Below are positions 17,070 to 24,692 of a DNA stretch of 55,824 nucleotides, piece by piece. The notes under the pieces are model-generated. The model saw nothing but the letters and a program-made list of their open reading frames with translations, was not told where the DNA came from and ran no database searches. Made by a program: the position numbers and the translations under genes. Each line of letters opens with the position of its first letter. Positions within the stretch are counted from its first letter, which is position 1. The DNA is taken from positions 1 through 55,824 of IMG/VR virus record IMGVR_UViG_3300038429_000537. The stretch is one strand, 5' to 3'. This DNA is from a virus.

Positions 17070-17890
17070 TACGAACTGACGACGACGCACGTTTCGCCGT
17101 ACCGTTGCCGCTCGACGTAAAGGCCGTCATGCGGCAGGGGGCGCGGCCGTTTACCCCAGCCGATGAGTTCGTACAGGTTAACCTAACGACCGTGATTTTT
17201 ACTTCGCCGGTGCCGTCGCACCCAAGTACCTGGCTGCTGGAAAACGTTTATGACTCGATCCGCTATCACCTACCCAACATGAGGATCGTGGTATTAGCGG
17301 ATGGGACGGATGGGGATGAGCCTGGGAGCTATGTTGAGTTTAAGAACCAAGCGCGACGAAAAGGTTGGGAGCTACTAGCATTCAAGGGGCGGCACCTCCA
17401 GTCCCTGATGCTACGTGAGGCACTTTTGAACGTGGTAAAGACACCACTAGTCATGGTTGCGGAAGGCGATTGGGGGCTTCGAAAATTGTATGTCGATTGG
17501 TGCGGGATCGCTGAGGTGTTGCTGGACCCAACGTGTCGTTACAAACTAGTTCAGTTACGGCAGGATCGCTTAGGGGACTGGGAACTAACCAGCCGGGATC
17601 ATAGTTTTGGCGCCCTGGAATGCTACCACGGGGTCAACCTGTTGCCGACGACGTGGTTCCAGTGCCCGACACACGTTGCGAACAGCGACTGGTACCGCCG
17701 GCTGGTTCCGTTCATGCTCACGCCACAGTTTCTTGAACGTGACGAGTTGACCGAGGGAATGAGGTTCATCGGGGCCCTTGATGAGATGGCTTGCTATATA
17801 CCGCCTGGACCGATGATGGGGCGGTGCTACCATCTTGACGGGCGAAACGTAGTGAATATCCGTCAAGCGGACGGCCTAGACTATGCCTAA
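17066..17890 (+). CDS. GT-A-like glycosyltransferase, paralogue of the 14516 gene
   Basis: 274 residues; the start at 17066 gives an ATGA overlap, while a longer frame from 16958 is a shadow over the previous gene. Shares the order TSPVPSHPSTWLLE, IRYHLPNMRIVVLADG, PLVMVAEGDW and a late aromatic/His segment with the 14516 protein. A short unique N-terminal extension (about 35 residues) is present. Probably transfers a related sugar or acts on the neighbouring position of the same glycan. Confidence 0.65.
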   Translation: MIRTDDDARFAVPLPLDVKAVMRQGARPFTPADEFVQVNLTTVIFTSPVPSHPSTWLLENVYDSIRYHLPNMRIVVLADGTDGDEPGSYVEFKNQARRKGWELLAFKGRHLQSLMLREALLNVVKTPLVMVAEGDWGLRKLYVDWCGIAEVLLDPTCRYKLVQLRQDRLGDWELTSRDHSFGALECYHGVNLLPTTWFQCPTHVANSDWYRRLVPFMLTPQFLERDELTEGMRFIGALDEMACYIPPGPMMGRCYHLDGRNVVNIRQADGLDYA

Positions 17891-18794
17891 ACTCTTACTT
17901 ACGGGCGCGACTAGCTTTATCGGCAGAAGATTTCTCGAGGACGTTCTCGAGGGTACCGATTGGGAGGTCTATTCAATCGAACGGCAATACCAACCTGACC
18001 TGCCCCGGGTGCTTCGCTTCTACCACGATCTGCGAGCTGAGGTACCAACACAGCTCGTCGAACGAGTTAAGGATGCCGATTACCTAGTTCACCTAGCGGC
18101 GGACGTGTCCGGCATCAAGTCCCTAGCAGACCCGGTGTTGACGGTTACCACAAATGTGGTAGGGACCTACCACACCCTGGAATTGGCCCGAAAGTTAGAG
18201 CTGAAAAAGTTTGTCTACGTGTCAAGCGGGGAGGCAGTGGGGGCGGCTCCTTTTCCGACGTGTCTGGTTGAAGATGCCTCGTTGCGGCCGTCAAATCCCT
18301 ACGCAGCTAGCAAGGCGGCTGCCGAAGCCCTAGTGAACAGCTACCGAGTTTCATTTGGATTGCCGGCCGTCACCGTGCGAATGATGAACATCTTTGGGCC
18401 GGGGCAGCAGTTAACACGCTTCGTGCCGATGGCAGTTAAGAACTTGCTTGAGAAGCAGATAATTAAGTGCCACGTTGGCCCAGACGGGCGGTGTGGTTCA
18501 CGAAACTGGCTGCACGTTGGTCACTTCTCACAAGCATTATTGAACCTAGTTGGTGTTAAGCCTGGAATCTATCACGTGATCGGACCGGAACGTAGCAATC
18601 TAGACATCATCTTAGGGTTGGCTAAAGCTTTGGATGTGTCGTTTTGCGTCAAGAACGTGGTTCCTGGCCCGTCACATGACCTGCGGTACGCTTTAAAGGA
18701 TACGAAGTTGGGCTTAGACTTTAGCGCTGATTTTGACGAGACTCTAGCGGCTACCGCGCAGTGGTACGACGTCCACCGGGAGGCGCTCGTATGA
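17883..18794 (+). CDS. Extended SDR (NAD-dependent sugar epimerase/dehydratase family)
   Basis: 303 residues. Nucleotide-binding loop TGATSFIG (the middle Gly of TGxxGxxG is Ser), catalytic YVSSGEAVG and YAASK (Tyr-x3-Lys). It lacks the Thr-Asp-Glu triad of 4,6-dehydratases, so epimerase, reductase or decarboxylase activity on an NDP-sugar is more likely. The segment GSRNWLHVG is shared with the next gene (GSRNWAYVG), suggesting tandem duplication. Start overlaps the previous gene by eight bases. Confidence 0.82.
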   Translation: MPKLLLTGATSFIGRRFLEDVLEGTDWEVYSIERQYQPDLPRVLRFYHDLRAEVPTQLVERVKDADYLVHLAADVSGIKSLADPVLTVTTNVVGTYHTLELARKLELKKFVYVSSGEAVGAAPFPTCLVEDASLRPSNPYAASKAAAEALVNSYRVSFGLPAVTVRMMNIFGPGQQLTRFVPMAVKNLLEKQIIKCHVGPDGRCGSRNWLHVGHFSQALLNLVGVKPGIYHVIGPERSNLDIILGLAKALDVSFCVKNVVPGPSHDLRYALKDTKLGLDFSADFDETLAATAQWYDVHREALV

Positions 18795-19720
18795 GCCGCT
18801 TTCTGGTTACCGGCGCCGCGGGTTTTGCCGGGTCGCACATCGTAGAAGAATTACTGCGTCAGGATCACGAGGTCCTAGGTTTGGACTGTCTAACTTATGC
18901 CGGCCCGTTAGTGAACTTAGCCAATCTAACGGGGTTGCGGTTCAAGTTTGTCTACCATGATTTTACGCAATCGTTGCCCGACCTTGGCCCGGTAGACTAC
19001 GTGATCCACAACGGGGCAGCGAGTCACGTGCTGCGGTCGCTACAGGATCCGGAGACGTTCGTGCGATCGAACGTGTTGGGCACTTTGAACGTATTGGAGT
19101 GGGCCCGAAAATATCCGGTTAAAAAGTTTGTCTACGTGTCGACGGACGAGGTTTTTGGGCCGGCGGGCAACGAGCCGTACCACGAGGGTGATCGGCTGCG
19201 GCCGACGAACCCTTACTCAGCCAGCAAGGCCGGCGGAGAGTTTTTAGTTCGTAGTTACTTTCGGTCCTTTGGCATACCGGCGCTGATTACCCGGACGATA
19301 AATATGTACGGCGAGCGTCAACATCTTGAGAAGTTTGTGCCTTTAGTCGTCGGTCGATTACTACGGGGTGAGACGGTCGACATCCACGCGGAAAGCGGCA
19401 AGGTAGGTTCGCGTAACTGGGCTTACGTGGGTGAACAGGCTCGGGCGTTGATTTACCTCGCCGAAGAGGGCGAACCGGGCAAAGCCTACCACGTGGCTGA
19501 GGGCGTCAGGAAAAACAACCTAGAGATGGCGCAACTAGTGGCTGGCATTTTGGGTGTTGAACTTAAATACCGGCTGATCGAGTACGCTTGGCCAGGACAC
19601 GATTTTAGCTACAGCTTGAGCGTGAAAGGTACGCCACAGCACGTTCATTGGAAGATGTCGGAGAGTTTTGAAGAGTTGCTTCGCAAGACGGTGTGGTGGT
19701 ACCGGGAGCAGTTGTCATGA
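18791..19720 (+). CDS. NDP-glucose 4,6-dehydratase-like SDR
   Basis: 309 residues from ATG 18791 (ATGA overlap). TGAAGFAG at the N-terminus binds NAD; YVSTDEVFG supplies the Thr-Asp-Glu triad typical of dTDP-glucose 4,6-dehydratases (RmlB type), and YSASK the Tyr-x3-Lys. RTINMYGERQHLEKFVPL matches the family's substrate region. It would produce a 4-keto-6-deoxy NDP-sugar for the surrounding transferases. UDP-glucuronate decarboxylase is an alternative within the same fold. Confidence 0.85.
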   Translation: MSRFLVTGAAGFAGSHIVEELLRQDHEVLGLDCLTYAGPLVNLANLTGLRFKFVYHDFTQSLPDLGPVDYVIHNGAASHVLRSLQDPETFVRSNVLGTLNVLEWARKYPVKKFVYVSTDEVFGPAGNEPYHEGDRLRPTNPYSASKAGGEFLVRSYFRSFGIPALITRTINMYGERQHLEKFVPLVVGRLLRGETVDIHAESGKVGSRNWAYVGEQARALIYLAEEGEPGKAYHVAEGVRKNNLEMAQLVAGILGVELKYRLIEYAWPGHDFSYSLSVKGTPQHVHWKMSESFEELLRKTVWWYREQLS

Positions 19721-20631
19721 AGATCGTTTTTCTGGGCAACTTTTCGGTTCCTTTTTCCACGGAGTCACACCACCGTTGTACCTGGGAGAAATTAGGGCAC
19801 CAGGTGGTGGCACTGCAGGAGAACCGGGCGACTACGGATGAGGTAGTTAACGCGTGCCACGGTGCTCAGCTTTGCCAGCTAACCCACACCCACGGGTGGT
19901 CAACCCCGGGATCGTTCTCCTGTGAAGAGATGATGCGCCGGATTAAGGACCTGGGCGTCCCCACGATGTCCTACCACTTGGACTACTACCACGGGCTGAG
20001 CACCTGGGACAAGCGAGCGGACCGGGTAGGACAGGCCTGGGACTGGAAGACGGACTACTGGTTCTCGACGGACGGGGCTCACGACGATTGGTTCAAGGAC
20101 CGTGGTGTTAACCATCATTGGCTACCGCCCGGGGTGGTTGAGTATGGTTGTTATGAGGGAAACCGGCAACCGGGCTTGGCGGTCGACGTTGGTTTTGCGG
20201 GAAGCGCGAACTACCATCCGGAATATCCGTTTCGTGGTATAATGGTTGCAGCACTTCAGCGGCACTACGGACCTCGGTTTCGAGTCTTTCAGGGTTACCG
20301 CGAGCAGAACCTCAACAATTTGTACGCGTCGGTAAAGGTGATGGTGGGCGACCACTGTTTCGCCGGGCAACCCAAGTACTGGAGTGATCGTTTACCTGAG
20401 ACCTGTGGGCGGGGCGGATTCATCCTCTATCCGCGAACCGAGGGAATGGCCATTCCCACGGCCACGTACGAGCCGCAAAACGTGGCTGACCTGATTGCGA
20501 AGATTGATTACTACCTAGCCCACGAGACCGAGCGTGAAGAGATTCGGAAGCGCTGCTTTGAGTACGTTAAGGCCCACGATACCTATACTCATCGGTTGCA
20601 AGAGGTTCTTCAGGTGATGGAACTTGCATGA
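19717..20631 (+). CDS. GT-B glycosyltransferase, CgeB-like
   Basis: 304 residues; ATG 19717 overlaps the previous stop. N-terminal MKIVFLGNFSVPFSTE and a later VDVGFAGSANYHPEYPFRG are typical of CgeB/DUF3880-type GT-B proteins, and RLPETCGRGGFILYPRTEGM is the donor-binding segment. The C-terminal helix (REEIRKRCFEYVKAHDTYTHRL) matches the end of that family. Likely part of the same glycan assembly. Confidence 0.75.
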   Translation: MKIVFLGNFSVPFSTESHHRCTWEKLGHQVVALQENRATTDEVVNACHGAQLCQLTHTHGWSTPGSFSCEEMMRRIKDLGVPTMSYHLDYYHGLSTWDKRADRVGQAWDWKTDYWFSTDGAHDDWFKDRGVNHHWLPPGVVEYGCYEGNRQPGLAVDVGFAGSANYHPEYPFRGIMVAALQRHYGPRFRVFQGYREQNLNNLYASVKVMVGDHCFAGQPKYWSDRLPETCGRGGFILYPRTEGMAIPTATYEPQNVADLIAKIDYYLAHETEREEIRKRCFEYVKAHDTYTHRLQEVLQVMELA

Positions 20632-21398
20632 AAATTTCGATTTGTATACCGGTGATGGGGATTTCCAGTGCTAAGGTGCTGTGTAGTGCACTGCACTCGA
20701 TCCTCTTGCAAGAATACAATGACGTGGAGCTCATACTGCAGGACGGTGATCCGGAACGCTCGATCGTAAGTGACTCACACGTTGACCTGCTTCTTAGCTT
20801 GTTTGACTTTAAGTACGCGGTGGGTCGTGACGGAGGCATTTTTGACGCAGTTAATAAATGCCTTCAACAATCGACCGGCAACATTCTGTACTTCATGTGC
20901 TCCGATGATCTCTTGTGCCCAGGGGCTTTAACGGCAGTGAATGCGGCTTTTGAGGCAGAGCGCTTCGGTGGTCCTTATTGGTTATATGGCCAGACGGTTT
21001 CGGCCGACGTTACCGGTAAGACGTTGGGAATTGACGGCGCGCCGACGACCTACGAGCAGCTTCTAGAGCGTAATTGCATCGGAGAGCCCGCGGTGTTCTG
21101 GAACCGGCAGCTGATGGAGCTAGCGGGAAAGTTTGACCTGCGGTACCGTCACGCGGCTGACTACGAGTTGTGGTTGCGATTTTGGGAACGGCGCGAACCG
21201 CTGTTCTTGGAGCAAACGTTGGGAATATTTCGGCACCACGCGGATCAGCATTCTAAAGTGAACGCTGCCGCGCTCGAAGTTGAAGCTAAGAAGATCTCAA
21301 CGCGGCACCAAAATTTTAGCGGTTTGATTGCCCGGGCGCACAACGTTCTCGCGCTACGACGATCTTATCCTGACGGAATTCCGGAGAGTGGGAACTAA
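20628..21398 (+). CDS. Family 2 glycosyltransferase
   Basis: 256 residues with a clear GT2 core: ISICIPVMGISSAKVLCSAL, then ELILQDGDPE, then a GRDGGIFDAVNKCLQQSTG segment, LYFMCSDDLL with the metal-binding acidic pair, and IGEPAVFWNRQL plus HAADYELWLRF for the acceptor side. No membrane anchor. It closes the + strand glycan cluster; the next gene, three bases on, is a tail adaptor. Confidence 0.88.
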   Translation: MKISICIPVMGISSAKVLCSALHSILLQEYNDVELILQDGDPERSIVSDSHVDLLLSLFDFKYAVGRDGGIFDAVNKCLQQSTGNILYFMCSDDLLCPGALTAVNAAFEAERFGGPYWLYGQTVSADVTGKTLGIDGAPTTYEQLLERNCIGEPAVFWNRQLMELAGKFDLRYRHAADYELWLRFWERREPLFLEQTLGIFRHHADQHSKVNAAALEVEAKKISTRHQNFSGLIARAHNVLALRRSYPDGIPESGN

Positions 21399-21401
21399 AC
21401 T

Positions 21402-22124
21402 ATGTCGAACACAACCATCAAGATTCAGGACACGCTCAACTGGGTTGCGGCCTTCGTTCAGCAGCGGCCGACGACCGGGGTGGCTGGCATCCCAAACGAA
21501 CCGGGCCTGACCGCGGCCAACAAGGTGATGCAGTCGATCCTCGCGCCGCCGTTCAAGTGGAGCTGGAATCGCAAGGAAGATTCGACCCTCACCTGCACGG
21601 CGGGAACTACCGACTACGCCGTATCTTTAAGCGATTGGGGATTTCTGGAAAAAGCTTACGGAACCTTAGCTTCTAACGACCCGCCGGTGTTCGAGATTGA
21701 AGTAGCCCAAGTACTGTCAAAGGAGTCGAAGGAGAACCGGCCGCAAAAGATCGCACCGATCACCGACGACAACAACGGTACGATCACCTTTCGATTGCTG
21801 CCGGCACCGGATAAGGCCTATGTGATCACCCTGGAGTACCAGAAGGCTGCCATCCTAGCTAGTTCGGTGGGCGCCACTTGGGCACCAATTCCCGACCGGT
21901 ACGCTTTTCTCTACGAGGCGGGACTGCTAGCCTACATGCAAGGAATTTATTCAGCCCAGCTCTACATGGCCAACATGCAGATCTTTTTCCGCCAGTTGGT
22001 AGGAGCGGCCGAAGGATTGACTGCCACGGAGAAGGCTATCTTCCTGGAGGATCAGCTCCGGATCCTTCGGACCCAGTCGAACTCGGCGATGGACGCCGCC
22101 CAAGGGAAGCAGGTGAGGTTATAA
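21402..22124 (+). CDS. Tail adaptor / tubular-A-like protein 1
   Basis: 240 residues. Segments ANKVMQSILAPPFKWSWN, TTDYAVSLSDWGFLEKAY and IPDRYAFLYEAGLLAYMQG recall the tail tubular/adaptor proteins of podoviruses that join the portal to the nozzle. The following gene is a longer paralogue with the same order of segments. The glycan cluster thus interrupts an otherwise ordinary head-to-tail gene order. Confidence 0.65.
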   Translation: MSNTTIKIQDTLNWVAAFVQQRPTTGVAGIPNEPGLTAANKVMQSILAPPFKWSWNRKEDSTLTCTAGTTDYAVSLSDWGFLEKAYGTLASNDPPVFEIEVAQVLSKESKENRPQKIAPITDDNNGTITFRLLPAPDKAYVITLEYQKAAILASSVGATWAPIPDRYAFLYEAGLLAYMQGIYSAQLYMANMQIFFRQLVGAAEGLTATEKAIFLEDQLRILRTQSNSAMDAAQGKQVRL

Positions 22125-22125
22125 C

Positions 22126-23142
22126 ATGCCTAGTACAACAGGATCTACGCTTACAGCACAAAAGTTGGTTGACTACGCTCGAACGTTCCCGTGGACCACG
22201 CCGGTGGTCGGACTCGCCGGTTACGCGGATCAGCCGGCCGTGTCCTTTCTCGACGAGGTGGTGAAGAAGATCCTCGCTAAGACTAACCCCTGGAAATTTA
22301 ACGCGGCGAAGTTCCCGGTCATTGAAACTTCTCCCTACCAGCAAGATTACCCAACATCGATCAGCCAGAATAACTTAGGCTGGTTGCAGGCAGCAATAAT
22401 CGCGGACATCAACAACACAGCTGTCCCGACGCCAATCCTGCCGATCAACACAGTGAACAGCTTGCTGCCGACGATGATTCCCGGCCGGCCACAGAAGGTC
22501 TCGTGGATTCCCAACGCTATTGCACAGACGGGAGTTTGGGGCCGCGGCCAACCGGCCGATCCCGGGCCGACTACAGCTTACACCAACCCGCTTGTCCTCC
22601 AGGGTGGCGGACCGACACTCAACAAACTGACGGCTATCACGGATCCGAACGGTAACATCCTCGTTGTGACGACTTACGGGATCACGGGTGCTACGGCGCC
22701 CACTTGGCCGGCGGCGAATGCTGCCGCTGGTACGACGGTGCTCGACGGTACGGTCACCTGGACGGTGGTGGACCCGAACGGGGTCGCACTGCGCGTGGAT
22801 TTCTTGGCTACCTACCAGTCGGTGGTGTGGGAGCTGCGGGTACTTTATCAACAGAAGCCACCGAACATCACTACGTTGACCCAGACGATCACGCCGATCC
22901 CGGATGACCTCAACTACTTGGTGAAGCAGGGCTTCTTGGCCTACTGTACCAAGCAAACTGACCGGGCTAAGTTTCCAGCAGAGTTTGCCCAGTGGATGGA
23001 AGACATTCAGATGGCGATGGGCGCGTCCGACCGTGAGTACCAAGAGTTCGGTTTCTACCCGTCGGCGCCGATCACCGGTGGTTCGGGTGAGGGTGGTGGA
23101 GTTGGAACTTGGGGGTACCCAGGGTGGCCGTCGTGGCAATAA
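22126..23142 (+). CDS. Tail adaptor / tubular-A-like protein 2 with inserted beta module
   Basis: 338 residues, one base after the preceding stop. Shares with its neighbour the order KKILAKTNPWKFN, QDYPTSISQNNLGWLQAA and IPDDLNYLVKQGFLAYCT. It differs by an insert of about 100 residues containing YGITGATAPTWPAANAAAGTTVLDGTVTWTVV, a module seen in many phage tail proteins and again in the 26699 protein. Gly-rich C-terminus. Its end overlaps the homing-endonuclease start. Confidence 0.65.
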   Translation: MPSTTGSTLTAQKLVDYARTFPWTTPVVGLAGYADQPAVSFLDEVVKKILAKTNPWKFNAAKFPVIETSPYQQDYPTSISQNNLGWLQAAIIADINNTAVPTPILPINTVNSLLPTMIPGRPQKVSWIPNAIAQTGVWGRGQPADPGPTTAYTNPLVLQGGGPTLNKLTAITDPNGNILVVTTYGITGATAPTWPAANAAAGTTVLDGTVTWTVVDPNGVALRVDFLATYQSVVWELRVLYQQKPPNITTLTQTITPIPDDLNYLVKQGFLAYCTKQTDRAKFPAEFAQWMEDIQMAMGASDREYQEFGFYPSAPITGGSGEGGGVGTWGYPGWPSWQ

Positions 23143-23867
23143 AAATTACCTGTATTTATTGCCTCTATGATCCGCGTGATCCTCAACAAATTCCTATGTA
23201 TGTAGGAAAGGGCTTGGCTAATCGGGCCCAGTCGCATTGGAAGTATTTCTTGCATACCGGAAAAACTGTAAATCCGCTTCTTTATACCTGGTTTGAGCAA
23301 CTTAAGTTAGAGGGTGTTGAACCTCATTGGAAATTTCTTGAAAAAGAAGTACTAATGAATAGATGGCAAGAAGCTGAAAAACTTTGGATTGGTTTATCTC
23401 GTGTGGTTAATCCTAAGTTATGTAATGTATCTTCTGGTGGAAATGCTTTTCATATTTCACATATTAGAGCCGTTGAACTGGGAAAAAAGTATGGAATGCT
23501 GGGCGGATGTCGTACTCATGAGCATGCGGTAAAAATGGGACAAATAGGTGGTAATCGTTCGAAAGAGTTATACCCTGAAATGGCGCGTCAATGTGGACTT
23601 AATCTAAATTCTCTCGCAGCGTTGGCAAAATCTCGCACACCTGAGCATCAAAAAGAAGCTAGCGACAAAGGTGGATGGGCACTTATGCATAAAAATAATC
23701 CGGGAAAAGCACGTGAGTTAGGACTTAAATATGGTCATCTTAGCCAAGAGTCAGGAAGACATACTCGTTGGCACGTTGCCCGTCATCAATTCAATCCCGA
23801 CTGTTCTCTGTGCCAGGCTAAGTTAAATCTTAAGCTAGATTTTTTCAGCGCCGAGGAGCAGCAGTAA
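23133..23867 (+). CDS. GIY-YIG homing endonuclease, free-standing
   Basis: 244 residues from GTG 23133 (GGGTGG upstream); GTG 23124 is possible. GIY-YIG signature: CIYCLYDPRDP ... MYVGKG, then Arg and the following helices. The C-terminus ends in HQFNPDCSLCQ, a Cys motif shared with the minus-strand endonuclease at 52831. The gene is visibly richer in A/T than its neighbours on both sides, a sign of recent transfer. It is placed between two coding genes without splitting either. Confidence 0.85.
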   Translation: MAIKITCIYCLYDPRDPQQIPMYVGKGLANRAQSHWKYFLHTGKTVNPLLYTWFEQLKLEGVEPHWKFLEKEVLMNRWQEAEKLWIGLSRVVNPKLCNVSSGGNAFHISHIRAVELGKKYGMLGGCRTHEHAVKMGQIGGNRSKELYPEMARQCGLNLNSLAALAKSRTPEHQKEASDKGGWALMHKNNPGKARELGLKYGHLSQESGRHTRWHVARHQFNPDCSLCQAKLNLKLDFFSAEEQQ

Positions 23868-24691
23868 TGCTCTCTGTCGTAATTACAAGTTGCCACGACG
23901 ACAAAGCTTGCTACTTAACGGCCTTCGCCGTCGCCTGCCAGCTCGAACAACTAGCGGCGCCGCACGAGATCATCATCGTAGCCGACGGCGGGACGGAAGT
24001 TAAGTGGGAAAATCAAGGCTTTCGCTGCCTCCGCGGTAACTTCGGCTCACCGCAGGCTTCACGCGACGCGGGCATTCGGGTAGCGCGCTACGCTGACGTT
24101 CTCGTCCTGGAGTCGCACGTGGTGGTTGACGACGTACCGAAACTTTTATTGGAGCACCAGTACCTACGCGCAGCCCTAACCTTCTGTTCACGTCGGGCCG
24201 AAGGCCCGGAGATGTTCGACGTCTACGGAGCGACCACGGACTGGGATGGAAGTCTCTGGTACAAGCGGCTGCTGTATGAACCTTGTAGCGATAAGCCGTA
24301 CCGGGTGAGCCAGTTCGGCAACTCGTGTTTCATCGTGAACCGGGAGTGGTACCTGAGTTCGGGCGGGTATACCAACCTGATGACCGGTTGGGGTGGTGAA
24401 GAACCGTTCTTGTGTCTGAAAGCTTGGATGACGGGCCGTGAGTGTTGGCTGGTGCCAACCGTCGCGCACTACCACTACCTCTCACCTGGGGCGCACGGTG
24501 GCGAGATCTTAGGCCAGAGTGAGAGTTACAAGCGAAACTTTCAGATTCTTGGTTACGTTATGGACGGTCGACCGATGCCGAACGTGACGCCGGAAATTAA
24601 AGCCGAGCGGCAAAAAATGTTGGATGGACGTTTTGCCGGAAGCACTGAGCGGTTACGGGCGTACTTTCAACGAGAGGGAGTGGTGAGCTAA
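23867..24691 (+). CDS. GT2/GT27-like glycosyltransferase in the tail module
   Basis: 274 residues; ATG overlaps the endonuclease stop (TAATG). GT-A features: LSVVITSCHDDKACYLTAF, HEIIIVADGGTE, SPQASRDAGIRVARYADVLV, and GGYTNLMTGWGGEEPFLCLKAW, the acceptor motif of galactosyl/GalNAc-type transferases. The usual acidic metal site is reduced to LVLESHVVVDD. Its location next to the tail fibre genes suggests it may modify a virion protein or belongs with the main glycan cluster. Confidence 0.78.
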   Translation: MLSVVITSCHDDKACYLTAFAVACQLEQLAAPHEIIIVADGGTEVKWENQGFRCLRGNFGSPQASRDAGIRVARYADVLVLESHVVVDDVPKLLLEHQYLRAALTFCSRRAEGPEMFDVYGATTDWDGSLWYKRLLYEPCSDKPYRVSQFGNSCFIVNREWYLSSGGYTNLMTGWGGEEPFLCLKAWMTGRECWLVPTVAHYHYLSPGAHGGEILGQSESYKRNFQILGYVMDGRPMPNVTPEIKAERQKMLDGRFAGSTERLRAYFQREGVVS

Positions 24692-24692
24692 C

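Noticed and set aside
11227-21398. Glycan cluster as bacterial host DNA or assembly chimera
   Set aside because: Gene overlaps, codon style and orientation continue smoothly from head genes into tail genes on both sides, and another transferase sits in the tail module.
22375-23139. Long 254-codon minus-strand frame over tail adaptor 2
   Set aside because: Opposite strand of a clear structural gene in a uniform + strand operon; Arg/His-rich shadow composition.
23133-23867. Intron-encoded endonuclease with a self-splicing intron
   Set aside because: Flanking genes are complete and no group I intron core was seen; it is free-standing.
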